From IMG/VR virus record IMGVR_UViG_3300020443_000089, positions 1-40,073 of that record: a stretch of 40,073 nt of DNA. One strand, given 5' to 3'. Below the pieces are notes generated by a model that saw nothing but the letters and a program-made list of their open reading frames with translations, had not been told where the DNA came from and made no database searches. This DNA comes from a virus. Below, one piece after another: positions 21,590 through 31,300 of this stretch; within the stretch, counting starts at the first letter, position 1, and every line of letters begins with the position of its first letter. The position numbers and the translations under genes are program-made.

Positions 21590-22039
21590 ATGCAGATCAA
21601 TGTCAACAGTCAATTACCAGAGCTACGTGACAATGTCAGCGAGATCTATCTCAAGCTTGGCGGCGACTTAACGCCGCTCATGCGCGGTGTGGCTGCTGTC
21701 ATTGAAAACAGCACCCGCGATAGATTCCGTACCAAGACCGCGCCTGATGGCTCGACTTGGGCAGACCTCAAACCGTCTACGCTTGAGGCCAAAAACGGAC
21801 GTGGTAGCAAGATGGTTGAATATGGCGATCTCATGCGCTCTATCACTAGCCACGCCAACAGTACGTCGGCGGTAGTCGGTACAGATAGACCGTATGCCAA
21901 GTATCACCAGACTGGCACCAAAAACAGCGACGGCTCAGAGCGTATGGAAGCCCGTCCGATATTTGGTATCTCGACTCAGGATCGCACCGATGTACTCGAT
22001 CTCATGAACGACTTTATGGCAGGAGTAGTCAATGGCTAA
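21590..22039 (+). CDS. Virion morphogenesis protein (Mu G-like tail completion)
   Basis: This 149-residue protein of the phage virion morphogenesis family has ENSTRDRFRTKTAPDGSTWADLKPST (39-64), VEYGDLMRSI, and the YAKYHQTGTKN motif. It joins or completes the neck. It overlaps the next gene by 8 bp. Confidence 0.93.
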   Translation: MQINVNSQLPELRDNVSEIYLKLGGDLTPLMRGVAAVIENSTRDRFRTKTAPDGSTWADLKPSTLEAKNGRGSKMVEYGDLMRSITSHANSTSAVVGTDRPYAKYHQTGTKNSDGSERMEARPIFGISTQDRTDVLDLMNDFMAGVVNG

Positions 22040-22508
22040 TGTACCAGCTTGGAGCGACAACGCTTTGGCGTGTTACCCGTATTTGCTTGAACGCTTGAAC
22101 GAGGTGACTCAAGTAAAGCGCGTGTTAGAAGCGGCTGACTTTGCAGCGATTAGCGGTGCTAACCGTACTCAAGTTCCGCTTGATGGCGCGGTCTATTTGA
22201 TACTAGATGGCTATACGCCAACGTCAAGCAATGGCAACAGCCGTGAGCAGCTGATAGAGATTGGCTTTAGTGTGATATTGACCAAGCAGCAATTTACACC
22301 TAACCCTGCGGCTGACGATGTCGGTAAGACACTGACAGCAATATCAAAAGCGCTACAAGGCTTTGATCCAAAGAATGAACAAGGCCAAGCGTTAGTGACC
22401 GAGCCATTTGAGTCACGCACCCCGCTACCGATCCAATACGAAGATGGTTTTGCTTTTTTCCCGCTGCGCTTCACCGCTGAAGTAGCAATCTTATCTGATA
22501 ATCAATAA
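22032..22508 (+). CDS. Tail terminator-like protein (Mu gp37-like, DUF1834)
   Basis: This 158-residue protein has the features of the gp37/tail-terminator group: a long strand region (GAVYLILDGYTP, EIGFSVILTKQQF), and a C-terminal FAFFPLRFTAEVAIL strand. It caps the tail tube on the head side. AGGAG precedes ATG 22032 inside the preceding gene. Confidence 0.8.
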   Translation: MANVPAWSDNALACYPYLLERLNEVTQVKRVLEAADFAAISGANRTQVPLDGAVYLILDGYTPTSSNGNSREQLIEIGFSVILTKQQFTPNPAADDVGKTLTAISKALQGFDPKNEQGQALVTEPFESRTPLPIQYEDGFAFFPLRFTAEVAILSDNQ

Positions 22509-22517
22509 GGATTTACC

Positions 22518-22721
22518 ATGCTCAAACGATATCTAAAACCTATTTTGGCGACTTTACTTATAGGGTTGGCGACAGGCGTCAAAAACTGTTTTCAATCGCC
22601 ACTCACTGTAAATAAAGATTACGCCATTACATATTCAGTTAGTACTTTGGACTTTCGCGCGCCTTGGTTTTTAATTGGGCATAACGCGCGTAATAACCGC
22701 CGCACTAAGTCTAAAAAGTAA
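22518..22721 (+). CDS. Unknown small protein with N-terminal hydrophobic helix
   Basis: This 67-residue protein has a short hydrophobic helix at about 7-21 (KPILATLLIGLATGV) and a basic C-terminus (HNARNNRRTKSKK). AAGGA precedes ATG 22518. No family is recognised. It stands between the tail terminator and the tube, where Mu has small tail genes. Confidence 0.6.
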   Translation: MLKRYLKPILATLLIGLATGVKNCFQSPLTVNKDYAITYSVSTLDFRAPWFLIGHNARNNRRTKSKK

Positions 22722-22754
22722 ATTTAACGTTTTATTAATATACGTTTGTACATC

Positions 22755-22774
22755 CATTAAACGACATTTAAACC
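22755..22774 (-). repeat. 11-bp-spaced GTTTAA pair, copy 5
   Basis: CATTAAACGACATTTAAACC, 19 of 20 identical with 8587-8606. It is 15 bp before the tail-tube start codon. Confidence 0.65.
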
Positions 22775-22789
22775 AGAAGGAATAAGCAC

Positions 22790-23533
22790 ATGGCACAACA
22801 ACGAGGCAAAAAGTATAGCGGTGATCTGTATGCTCGCAAATGGGGCACAGACGACGGCTTTGAAAAAATCGGTAACGCCACTGAGCTGACCACGAGCAAA
22901 GAGTCTGAAAGCAATCAGCTCACCAGTACAGGTCGAGGAGAATATGGTGAAGTACTAGAGTCAGAAAGCGTGCCTGGCGCGACTGAGATCTCTATCAAAT
23001 TCAACACTTTTGATAAACACGCTCTGGCTCGCGTGATGATGGGCGAAGCGGTTGATTTATCAACCACGCCTATCGCGTTTACTGATGAGCCGTTGACCGT
23101 TGGCTTAAACTGGCTAAAGCTTGCCTATCGTGACATCGATGAGACGACGCTGGTACTGACTGACGATGCTGATGCGGTCATCGATGCGACGACCTATGAA
23201 GTCAATCCACGTCTAGGCTTGGTGCGATTTAAAGATACGGCCACCGTCACCGCAGGCGCTGATATTACTTATAGCGGCTCAACCAAAGGCTCGGCAGGCT
23301 ATCAGATTGATGCCAATACGCTGACGTCATTACCGCTTGAGATGTACCTTGACGGTAAGGATCGTATCTCTGGTCAAGATGGCATCTTAGACTTACCACA
23401 CGCCGACTTATCAAGTGATAGCGATATCAACTGGTTTAGCGACGACTGGTGGGAAGGTGGATTGTCTGGCCCGCTTATCAAAGACCCAGGCAAGCCGACC
23501 ATGCGATTCACTGAGTACAAGCAGCAGTCTTAA
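22790..23533 (+). CDS. Major tail tube protein
   Basis: This 247-residue beta-rich protein forms the tail tube. It combines a tube domain (GDLYARKWGTDDGFEKIGNATEL; VPGATEISIKFNTFDKHALARVMMG) with a loop region DEPLTVGLNWLKLAYRDID...VIDATTYEVNPRLGLVRF that resembles an inserted Ig-like module. No sheath gene is adjacent, which argues for a non-contractile tail. AAGGAA precedes ATG 22790, and a terminator follows. Confidence 0.85.
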   Translation: MAQQRGKKYSGDLYARKWGTDDGFEKIGNATELTTSKESESNQLTSTGRGEYGEVLESESVPGATEISIKFNTFDKHALARVMMGEAVDLSTTPIAFTDEPLTVGLNWLKLAYRDIDETTLVLTDDADAVIDATTYEVNPRLGLVRFKDTATVTAGADITYSGSTKGSAGYQIDANTLTSLPLEMYLDGKDRISGQDGILDLPHADLSSDSDINWFSDDWWEGGLSGPLIKDPGKPTMRFTEYKQQS

Positions 23534-23564
23534 GCGTAATCGCTATATAGTTTGATAAACACCC

Positions 23565-23602
23565 AAAGAGCAGTAGACAAATTTTGTTTACTGCTCTTTT
23601 TT
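23565..23602 (+). terminator. Terminator after the tail tube gene
   Basis: AAAGAGCAGTA (23565-23575) pairs perfectly with TACTGCTCTTT (23589-23599) and a run of T follows. It ends late block 2 before the moron-like genes. Confidence 0.9.
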
Positions 23603-23603
23603 C

Positions 23604-23643
23604 GTATATGATGCGATAGATAATATGCTTATATCTCAGGTGG
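23604..23643 (+). promoter_or_regulatory. Possible moron promoter and ribosome site
   Basis: AT-rich gap between the terminator and the lipoprotein gene holds TATGAT (23606) and TAATAT (23621), either of which could be a -10 box; no good -35 is seen. AGGTGG (23639-23644) is a strong ribosome site for ATG 23647. Confidence 0.4.
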
Positions 23644-23646
23644 AAT

Positions 23647-24240
23647 ATGAAAAAGTTGATAGCACCATTGTTTTGTATGATTTTGGCAGGCTGCGGGGGT
23701 GGTTATGATGAGATTGACCAAAAACGAGGCGCATTAATCGGCAGTGACCCCTCAACGTCTAATCCGTCTAACCCATCCAACCCCTCAACGCCCAATCCAT
23801 CGACTGAAGGTTTGTGGGAATATAACCAAACAGGTACATCAAGGTTTGCTGAGATACGATCATCAAATACAATACCGACGTCTAACGAGCTTAACGATGC
23901 AATCATGATTGTTCGTATACAGAATTTTATAGATTCTGCCGGCACACAAAAAGACTATTTGACAATTACGGTGTTGTTTGCAGATACGGATTGCCTAGTT
24001 AACTGCCAACTACGTCACAAAAAAAATGGCAGTACTAGCGGCGTCTATCGCGTCAGACAGAGCATAAACGGTGTATTCAACGAGAATAGCTTTGCGTCAG
24101 GTGATATGGAGAAACTTATAAAGCAGATTAAAATATCAAACAAATCAACGATTAGTGTACCGCTAATAGGTGTGCCAGATGCTGAGTTTGAGTTTGATTT
24201 TTCTGGCTATGATTCAGACTATATGGATGCTGATCGTTAA
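23647..24240 (+). CDS. Phage-encoded lipoprotein (moron-like)
   Basis: This 197-residue protein has a lipoprotein signal peptide ending ILAGC, acceptor Cys16, a glycine run, and a Ser-Asn-Pro repeat linker (SNPSNPSNPSTPNPS, 38-52). A beta-rich domain with two neighbouring cysteines (TDCLVNCQL) follows. It lies between a terminator and late promoter 3, in more AT-rich sequence than the structural genes, the classic setting of a moron. Phage lipoproteins of this kind often block receptors against superinfection; that role is inferred, not seen. Confidence 0.8.
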   Translation: MKKLIAPLFCMILAGCGGGYDEIDQKRGALIGSDPSTSNPSNPSNPSTPNPSTEGLWEYNQTGTSRFAEIRSSNTIPTSNELNDAIMIVRIQNFIDSAGTQKDYLTITVLFADTDCLVNCQLRHKKNGSTSGVYRVRQSINGVFNENSFASGDMEKLIKQIKISNKSTISVPLIGVPDAEFEFDFSGYDSDYMDADR

Positions 24241-24284
24241 ATTATATTTACCTAATAAATCATCAATAAACCTAAGAGGTTGAT

Positions 24285-24509
24285 ATGGCAAGTAAAATAC
24301 AAGAATCATTGGAGTTTTGTCCTACTTGCAATCGCAAGACGGTACATCTAAGGCAGACCAAGCAGATGAGCTGGGGGTTGCATATATTTTTTACGTTTAT
24401 AACGTTTGGTGGTTGGCTGTTGATTTGGGGATTGATGGCTGTTTGGCATGGATTGACCAAGCCTATTGGGGGTAAAAAAACCTGCTCACAGTGCGGACTT
24501 GAGCACTAA
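24285..24509 (+). CDS. Zinc-ribbon membrane protein (moron-like)
   Basis: In this 74-residue protein two CxxC pairs, Cys12/Cys15 (CPTC) and Cys67/Cys70 (CSQC), flank a hydrophobic hairpin (about 31-56, LHIFFTFITFGGWLLIWGLMAVW). Both cysteine pairs could meet on one membrane face to bind zinc. AGAGG precedes ATG 24285. Its stop codon touches the core of late promoter 3. Function is unknown; pairing with the lipoprotein suggests an accessory cell-surface or exclusion role. Confidence 0.75.
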   Translation: MASKIQESLEFCPTCNRKTVHLRQTKQMSWGLHIFFTFITFGGWLLIWGLMAVWHGLTKPIGGKKTCSQCGLEH

Positions 24510-24558
24510 CTACCTGAACCACATCATCTAACCGCTAGCGACCCAATCCGTAACAATG
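24510..24558 (+). promoter_or_regulatory. Late promoter copy 3 (tail block)
   Basis: The core at 24510-24534 differs from copies 1 and 2 by one base (CTGAACCACATC). AACAATG begins at 24552, exactly 42 bp from the core start. The expected start near 24564 lies inside the hairpin just downstream. Confidence 0.7.
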
Positions 24559-24559
24559 A

Positions 24560-24585
24560 CCCTAGTAATTTACTAGGGTTTTTTT
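24560..24585 (+). terminator. Hairpin and T-run abutting the tape measure start
   Basis: CCCTAGTA (24560-24567) pairs perfectly with TACTAGGG (24571-24578) across ATT; seven T follow and the next base is the ATG. It has the form of a terminator, yet its AGGG is also the only Shine-Dalgarno-like sequence for the gene. Transcripts from upstream would form the hairpin; those from promoter 3 would lack part of its left arm. Confidence 0.75.
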
Positions 24586-27500
24586 ATGGCAAATCGCTTA
24601 GATACTGAGCTGCTCATCACTGCTGGTGTGGACGGCTTACAACATATCGACAAGCTAATCGCAAAAATAGAAGAAGCTGGCGGTGATACCGAGCAGCTGC
24701 GCGATGCTGCCCGCCGATTGAATAGCGAATGGGATGATTTGTCCGCTGAAGAGCAAGCCTCTAGGCTGCGTGACCTTGGCAATGCCGCCAATAATAGCGC
24801 TGGTGACTTAGGGCTGTTGCGACGCCGTACAGATGAAGCAAACAATTCAACCGATAGACTGGGTCAAGGTGTCGATAGCGTCAAAGGTGCGCTCAATGGC
24901 CTAAAAGGGTTGATAGCCACCCTTGGTATATCGGTCGGTGCAACAGAGCTGCTAGAGATGGCAGACTCTTACAAAACCCTAGAAGCAAAAATAAAACTAG
25001 CCACTGGTGAGGGTGTCAACTTTATCAATGGCTTTGGCGGTGTGCAAGATATCGCTAACGAGACTTTTACCAGTATAGAGGATACAGGCGAGCTATTTGC
25101 TCGTATTAGCCGTGCTGGTAAAGAGATGAATCTGGCACAGCAAGACGTGCTATCGGTTACTAAAACGATTAACGAGGCGATACAGCTATCAGGCGGTAGC
25201 GCTGAGTCTAATCAAGCCGCGATTACGCAGCTGATCCAAGGCTTGCAGTCAGGTGTCGTACGCGGCGAAGAGTTCAACTCCATTATGGAGCAGTCGCCAC
25301 GCCTCGCACGCGCGATGGCAGATGGTTTAGGCGTCACATTGGGTCAACTACGGTCAATGGCAGCTGAAGGCAAGCTGACATCTGAGGTCGTCATCAATGC
25401 GGTGCAATCACAAGGCGAAGCGATCCAGTCTGAATTTGATGCGATGCCACTTACGATTGGTCAATCGTTAACACAGTTAAAAAACAATTTTTTAAGTTTC
25501 GTCGGTGATATTGATAAGCAGCTCAATTCATCAGGCGGCGTGTCGTCTATTATCCAGCAAATGGCAGAAAGCTTAGATGATATCGATCCCGCTACCGTTG
25601 ATGCCGTAAAAGAGGCATTTGCCCAGCTTGGCGAAGTCGCTCAATTATTAGGCGAAAATGTATTCACAGTAACAGATAATTTAGGTGAGGTCTGGAACGC
25701 TTTTGATGGCACGACTGCTGCTGGTGAAAAGGTTGGACTCTTAACTAAGATAGTTCAAGAGCTGTCTATTTTTATCGGTCATATTGCCGATGGTGTCAAA
25801 GGTTTACAAATCGCAAGTGACCTCGCTTGGGGCGGAATGCTTAAGGGCATCAGCTTGCTGCTCGAAGCCTACGCCAAGCTAACAGGAGGCAGTACTGACG
25901 CCGCTGATGCCATGATGGCAAAAGGCGACGAGATGGTCGCCCGTGCCAAAAAGAATGCTTTAGAATTTGAATCATCTGCGGTCGCTGCTGCTGATAACGC
26001 TGCTAAGACACATCAACAAAGACTGGATGAAACAGCGGTTAAGTCACGTCAAGCGTATGAGCAAATGGCTGCTGACGGTACAGCATCAGCGGGTAAGATT
26101 CAAGAAGCCTATGTCAGAGCGGCGCTGGACGCTATCAAAGCCAATGGTGATGTCGTCGATGCAAGATTAGAGGCTGAGCTTGCTGAGCAAGGTCTTCAAG
26201 CTGAAATTAGTGAGACAGGTCGCGTTACCATTGTTGCTATCGCTGAGCAGTCTAGAGCAATGCAAGATGCTGCTGGCATCTCAGAAGAGCTGAGCCGCGA
26301 GATTGATAAAGCCTCGGCATCGTTTAAGACGCTAGGTCTTGATGCTGAATATTTTGCAACTGGCATGGATAGTAAGGTCACAGCGTCTCTGTCCGCATTC
26401 AGTGAGGTGGCGCAAATAGCGGGTGACGATACCGCTATGCTCGCTCGCGCCTATGGCGCTGCATCTGAAAAGGTCGGTACCAATGTCCAAGCTCAAGCCA
26501 TGCTTCAGCAGCAACTACTTGCATCGACAAATGGTAACAGCCAACTCGCTGACGAAGTCAAACGTGTCGCGATCGAGCAGAAAAACGCCAAGAGCGCGGC
26601 TGATGACCAAGCAGTGGCACTATCTCGCCTCGGCATCAGCATGGATGCCGTCAATCAAAGCATGAGCGCATCAGGGCTTGAGATGGTGACGACGCTACGC
26701 AATGGCATCACCGCTATCAAAGAACAAGCCACCAGTGCCGATGCCTTAAAATCGGCGCTAACTCAAGCATTAGATACTTCACTTGCTGCGGCCAAGACCA
26801 AAGCAGATTTTGAGGCTATTAGCCAAACGCTTAAAGCGGCTGGTGTGTCTGGCCAAGTCACTGCTGAGCAAATGAAGCTACTACAAGTGGGTATGCAGGG
26901 TGGCGCTGATGCGGTAGATGCGCAAACCAAGGCGTTAAACAATAATGCTCTCGCAAACACCTACAACACCAATGCCACAGCTGATAACGCAAATGCCAAA
27001 AAAGAACAGGCTGACGCTGCTGATAAAGCCGCCGCCGCTGTTGCCAAGTCTACCCAAAACGAAAGCGCGAGCCTTGCGGTCATGCAGCAGATCACAGGCA
27101 CTATCAAAGCCAAGATAAGCGCACTTGAGCAGATGGGCGCAACCACTGAGCAAGTCGATGGCGTCTGGCGCAGTTTAACGGACAGCATGAATGGCATGAA
27201 GTTTCTAGGCATCGCTGATTTTGCAAGCAACATGCAGCGTGTCGATGATGCTGTCAGCGAGCAAATTACCAGCTTTGAGAATGCCAAAAATAGAGCTGAA
27301 GAGATGACGCAAGCACTCAGTGGTAGCGCTGTGACCAGCCGTGACCTCGTCGACGCTCAGCACGCGCTGCGCAAAGCAACGGACGCCAATGTGCAAGGCA
27401 TGATACGCCTAGATGACCAAACCTTAGCTAATCTACAAAACGCTATCGACGGTGCTCGCACCCGTATGCAAGGACTGTCTGACGATGCCAAAAATACTGC

Positions 27501-27918
27501 CGACAGCTTAGAAGCAACGCTTGCGAAACTACAAGGCAACGAAGACAAGGCGCGCGACATAGAGCAAACCCGCAAACTTACTGAGCTTGAAGAAAAACTC
27601 AACGAAGCCAAAGCCCGTGGCAATACTGAAGAAATAGCTCAGCTCAATCGTGCCCTCGCTCTGCAAAAGCAAATCAACCGTGAGGAAGACAAAGCGGCTC
27701 GCGAGCGTGAACGTCAATCTCAGCAAAGCAGCACACCGCAATCATCTACTCGTCAGTCTAGCAACACTAATCCCGCCAGTACTGGCAGTAATAACAATGC
27801 AGTTGAGGTTGTAGACGCATTGGATGCACGTATCGAAGCTGCCAAGAAACAAGCGGCAGCTGAAGCAGTGGCAAACTTTACACAGCAACTCAAAGACGAG
27901 GCGAAACGACGCACATGA
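24586..27918 (+). CDS. Tail tape measure protein
   Basis: This 1110-residue protein sets tail length. Residues 100-300 are the tape-measure N-terminal domain (ELLEMADSYKTLEAKIKLATGEG; QLIQGLQSGVVRGEEFNSIMEQSPRLARAMADGLG). A hydrophobic Gly/Leu-rich region around 395-430 follows, then long Ala-rich coiled coils, a heptad block near 985-1055 (EEKLNEAKARGNTEEIAQLNRAL) and a Ser/Gln/Thr linker. Start codon is set against the hairpin at 24560-24585. The tail-assembly chaperone frameshift pair usually found before it was not seen. It overlaps the next gene by ATGA. Confidence 0.94.
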   Translation: MANRLDTELLITAGVDGLQHIDKLIAKIEEAGGDTEQLRDAARRLNSEWDDLSAEEQASRLRDLGNAANNSAGDLGLLRRRTDEANNSTDRLGQGVDSVKGALNGLKGLIATLGISVGATELLEMADSYKTLEAKIKLATGEGVNFINGFGGVQDIANETFTSIEDTGELFARISRAGKEMNLAQQDVLSVTKTINEAIQLSGGSAESNQAAITQLIQGLQSGVVRGEEFNSIMEQSPRLARAMADGLGVTLGQLRSMAAEGKLTSEVVINAVQSQGEAIQSEFDAMPLTIGQSLTQLKNNFLSFVGDIDKQLNSSGGVSSIIQQMAESLDDIDPATVDAVKEAFAQLGEVAQLLGENVFTVTDNLGEVWNAFDGTTAAGEKVGLLTKIVQELSIFIGHIADGVKGLQIASDLAWGGMLKGISLLLEAYAKLTGGSTDAADAMMAKGDEMVARAKKNALEFESSAVAAADNAAKTHQQRLDETAVKSRQAYEQMAADGTASAGKIQEAYVRAALDAIKANGDVVDARLEAELAEQGLQAEISETGRVTIVAIAEQSRAMQDAAGISEELSREIDKASASFKTLGLDAEYFATGMDSKVTASLSAFSEVAQIAGDDTAMLARAYGAASEKVGTNVQAQAMLQQQLLASTNGNSQLADEVKRVAIEQKNAKSAADDQAVALSRLGISMDAVNQSMSASGLEMVTTLRNGITAIKEQATSADALKSALTQALDTSLAAAKTKADFEAISQTLKAAGVSGQVTAEQMKLLQVGMQGGADAVDAQTKALNNNALANTYNTNATADNANAKKEQADAADKAAAAVAKSTQNESASLAVMQQITGTIKAKISALEQMGATTEQVDGVWRSLTDSMNGMKFLGIADFASNMQRVDDAVSEQITSFENAKNRAEEMTQALSGSAVTSRDLVDAQHALRKATDANVQGMIRLDDQTLANLQNAIDGARTRMQGLSDDAKNTADSLEATLAKLQGNEDKARDIEQTRKLTELEEKLNEAKARGNTEEIAQLNRALALQKQINREEDKAARERERQSQQSSTPQSSTRQSSNTNPASTGSNNNAVEVVDALDARIEAAKKQAAAEAVANFTQQLKDEAKRRT

Positions 27919-28316
27919 CCTGGACACTAAAACGCAATACCGATCAGGCGTTGATGAGCCTGCACAACCAATACCACTGGATTGATGAATACGCGTGGTC
28001 GTCGCTTAAGCAGTCAGCGCCCGTCTACACGTTAACAGGCGCGACGGACATACAGCAAGGCACGATGCTTGCGGGTCGTCCCATCACGCTTGATTGTACC
28101 AATGCTCGCATCAAGCGCAGCGAGCTTGAGAAACTGCAAGCGTGGGCGCAAGTGCCTGAGCTGACAATGACGCTGACGCATCCTGATGGCCGCAGCTTTA
28201 CCGTCCTCTTTGCTGCCCCTGCATTGACTGACATAAACCCGCTCAAAGTCATACGCGCAGGTGACGAGCATCCAGATGACAAGTTTACGGCCAACATCAA
28301 TTTATTGACCGTTTAA
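27915..28316 (+). CDS. Tail protein after the tape measure
   Basis: This 133-residue beta-rich protein (AGRPITLDCTNARIKRSELEKLQAWAQVPELTMTLTHPDGRSFTVLF) looks like a compact distal-tail domain. It overlaps the tape measure stop by ATGA, so it is coupled. It would be expected at the tail tip; family name not recognised. Confidence 0.75.
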   Translation: MTWTLKRNTDQALMSLHNQYHWIDEYAWSSLKQSAPVYTLTGATDIQQGTMLAGRPITLDCTNARIKRSELEKLQAWAQVPELTMTLTHPDGRSFTVLFAAPALTDINPLKVIRAGDEHPDDKFTANINLLTV

Positions 28317-28332
28317 CTGGCTATCAAGTCGG

Positions 28333-28353
28333 CATTAAACCCAATTTAAAAGC
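28333..28353 (-). repeat. 11-bp-spaced repeat, copy 6
   Basis: CATTAAACCCAATTTAAAAGC follows the same layout as copies 2 and 5. It lies 19 bp before the next tail gene. Confidence 0.5.
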
Positions 28354-28371
28354 AGCTCAAAGGATTATTAA

Positions 28372-31300
28372 ATGGCAACTGAAACCAAGATTAACCGCAG
28401 CGACTTACAGTTTTTCCCGTCTGAACGCCTCACTGATAATGACGATGGCGGTGGAATGCCGCTTGGTACGCCCATATCTGGCGAGGCAAACGAGCTGTTT
28501 AATCCCATCTCAGGTATTGCTCGCGTCAACGGCGGGTTTTACTCACGTCTTGTCTATGCTGGCGTACTACGTGCTGATGACGAACCATTGATCGGCTCGT
28601 TTGCTGCGATCACCAAGCCGCCTTCTGATGAAACGGTCAGCTATCTACTATCGCGTGCGAACAAGTTTGGTGAGCTACGTCATGAGTCGCTTAATCGCAT
28701 TGAGGCGTATAACGTGGCAACGATTGAGTCGCGGATGCTACTGCTATCAACACAAAGCCAAAACAGTCGATTAATCCAAGCGTATCAGCGCGTCGGTGAG
28801 CCGCTACCATTGGTTGGTGATGTCTATTGTCTGCGTCAGGACAAAGCGGGCTATCCTAAAGTTGAGCAATACATACAGGTTACTCGTGTCACGTCTGAGG
28901 ATCGTACCTTTACCGCGCAAGACAACAGTAAAAAAGAATTTACGCGAACAGTCGTCAAAATGGAGATTAGCAGTCAACTAGAGGCTGACTTTGTCGGTAG
29001 TGATTATCCGTCCGAGAGCTATATTGACAACCCGTGCAAAATCCGTGAGACCGCTGTGGCAGACGCAGCGCAGTATTATGGTGTTAAGCCATTAGCTGCG
29101 GCCATTGCCAAAGACACGCAAACGCTAAAAATCCCAAGCTTGATGGAAAAAATTGTACCAACGAATCAGATTGAAACGTTTTTGACAAATCTGACGGCTG
29201 CTGGTCAACGTCAGACATTGCTTGATGGTGCTAAGGCAGGCAGTGATGGCGTGGTCACGTTAACTGTCAATAAATCACATAGTGCTGGTAGCACCACGTC
29301 GATATATCTAGGCAATGCTGCTGTGCCTAATACCGTATTTATCTCCAATAATGGCAGTTTAATCGCTGACAACGGTGGCACATTGATGCAAGGGGATGTC
29401 GCTGTCGGTACGATTAATTATAGTGCTGGTGAGATACTCATTAATGCCGTGAATTATACGGGCTATATCAACTCTGTATCGTTTAGACCTGCTGGTAGCG
29501 AGCTGCAAGTAGCTGACACAGCTCGTGAGGAAGTCACGATTAATAATCGTGGTAGCAGCTGGACAAAAAATATCAATCCGCCACCAGCGCCAGGCAGTCT
29601 TATCGTCAGCTATCGTGCGCAAGGGCGTTGGTACGACTTGCGTGATGACGGCACAGGTGTACTACGCGGGGCATCAGCCGCTCATGGCTCTGGCGATGTT
29701 AGCTTTGTCACTGGCGGCGCAAAGCTAAGTACGGGCGAATTGCCAGATGTCGGCAGTGCAATTATTTGGTCGTGGGGCACACAGGCTCGCTACTTTAACC
29801 GATCAGATGCTGTGCCAACGGCAAAGATGGTGCTACAACTGTCGCAAGCAGCAGTACCCGCGTCGATTTCGATTGGCTGGAATGATGGTACGGCAAAAAC
29901 GGCTGTCAGTGATGCGCGTGGTAATATTACTGGCAGCTGGACAGGTAAATACAACAAAGACACCCGTCAAATCCTCATTGATACAGGCGCTAACTTCAAC
30001 CATCCAGCGGGTTTACTAGATATCACTGTGAGCTACAGCAGCGGCACAGCTAATGATTTTAATATCACATTATCAGCGCTAGATAGTAACGGCGACACAA
30101 CATTTACCGCGCCTGATTTTTTACCAAACACTTTATCTATACGCTATCAGACAGCATTGCCAAGTGGTTACACTGAGTCGATTAACGGCTATATCGACAG
30201 CATGGTACGTGATGATGGTGTTGGTAACTTGCTCAATGATGCTAACGTGATTGTGGGCACTATCGACTACGAGACAGGACAAGGACGATTCAATCCCGCT
30301 GTCACCAGACGTCTGGCAAAAGCGATATATTCACCTAGTAACTTAGTGCTCGTCGCAAACGGTGGTGCATTTGGTAACGGTGGCGGCTCTGGCGGCGGTA
30401 TTTATATGCAAAACTATTTTTTGGCAGGTTATGAGTATGCAGATGTTGAATGTACGCTATCAACTGACAGCACGACACAGGCAAATGCTATTGCCTTTAA
30501 TGCTACTGCTGCGACCACTGTTACTGAGCAGTTGAGTAGCGGCGATATTGATATCGATTTATTACCAACTTACGCGGAGATTGTTACGCCGTCTAGCGTC
30601 AATTTTACTTACGCAGGTAAAAACTACTTTGACAAAAACGGCAGTATCTATACTGACTTAGATCCAAAAACAGGCGCGGCCACGATTGCAGGTAGTATTG
30701 ATTATCAAGCTGCCCATGTCACTCTGACCGAGTGGCAATGGACGGATGGCGCAAAGCCCGCGCTCAAATCTTTAGCGACTAGCTTAAACGGCAATCCAGT
30801 CGATAGCGTGACATTTCGTACACCATCGGCCCCAATACGGCCAGGGAGCTTAGAGGTGCGAGCCACAACGCTAGACGGCGTTAATCTCAGTGCCAAAGCC
30901 GATCTGTCAGGCAAGTTGGACGCGCCAGGTATCAAAGGCTTTGTCGATGCTGAATACGGCTTGGGACAAGTGCAGTTTGGCAGCTGGATGACAGCAGCTG
31001 GCAACGAGTCAGAGCCGTGGTATAACGCTGATGCGGTCAATGAGGACGGTAAGATATGGCGACCTGAGCACGTATTCGCTAACACGATTACTTACGATAC
31101 ACGCTCATACAGCTACCTACCCATTGATAGCAACGTCGTCAAAATCGATACGGTACGCCTACCACAAGACGGCCGCATCCCGATTTTCCGTCGTGGCGAC
31201 ACTATCATCATTGGTAATCGCCAAACAACCGATATTGGCTCAGCGCACACAGGTGGTCAAACTGTCACGCTACCACGCAATGACGTGACGCGCATCGCTG

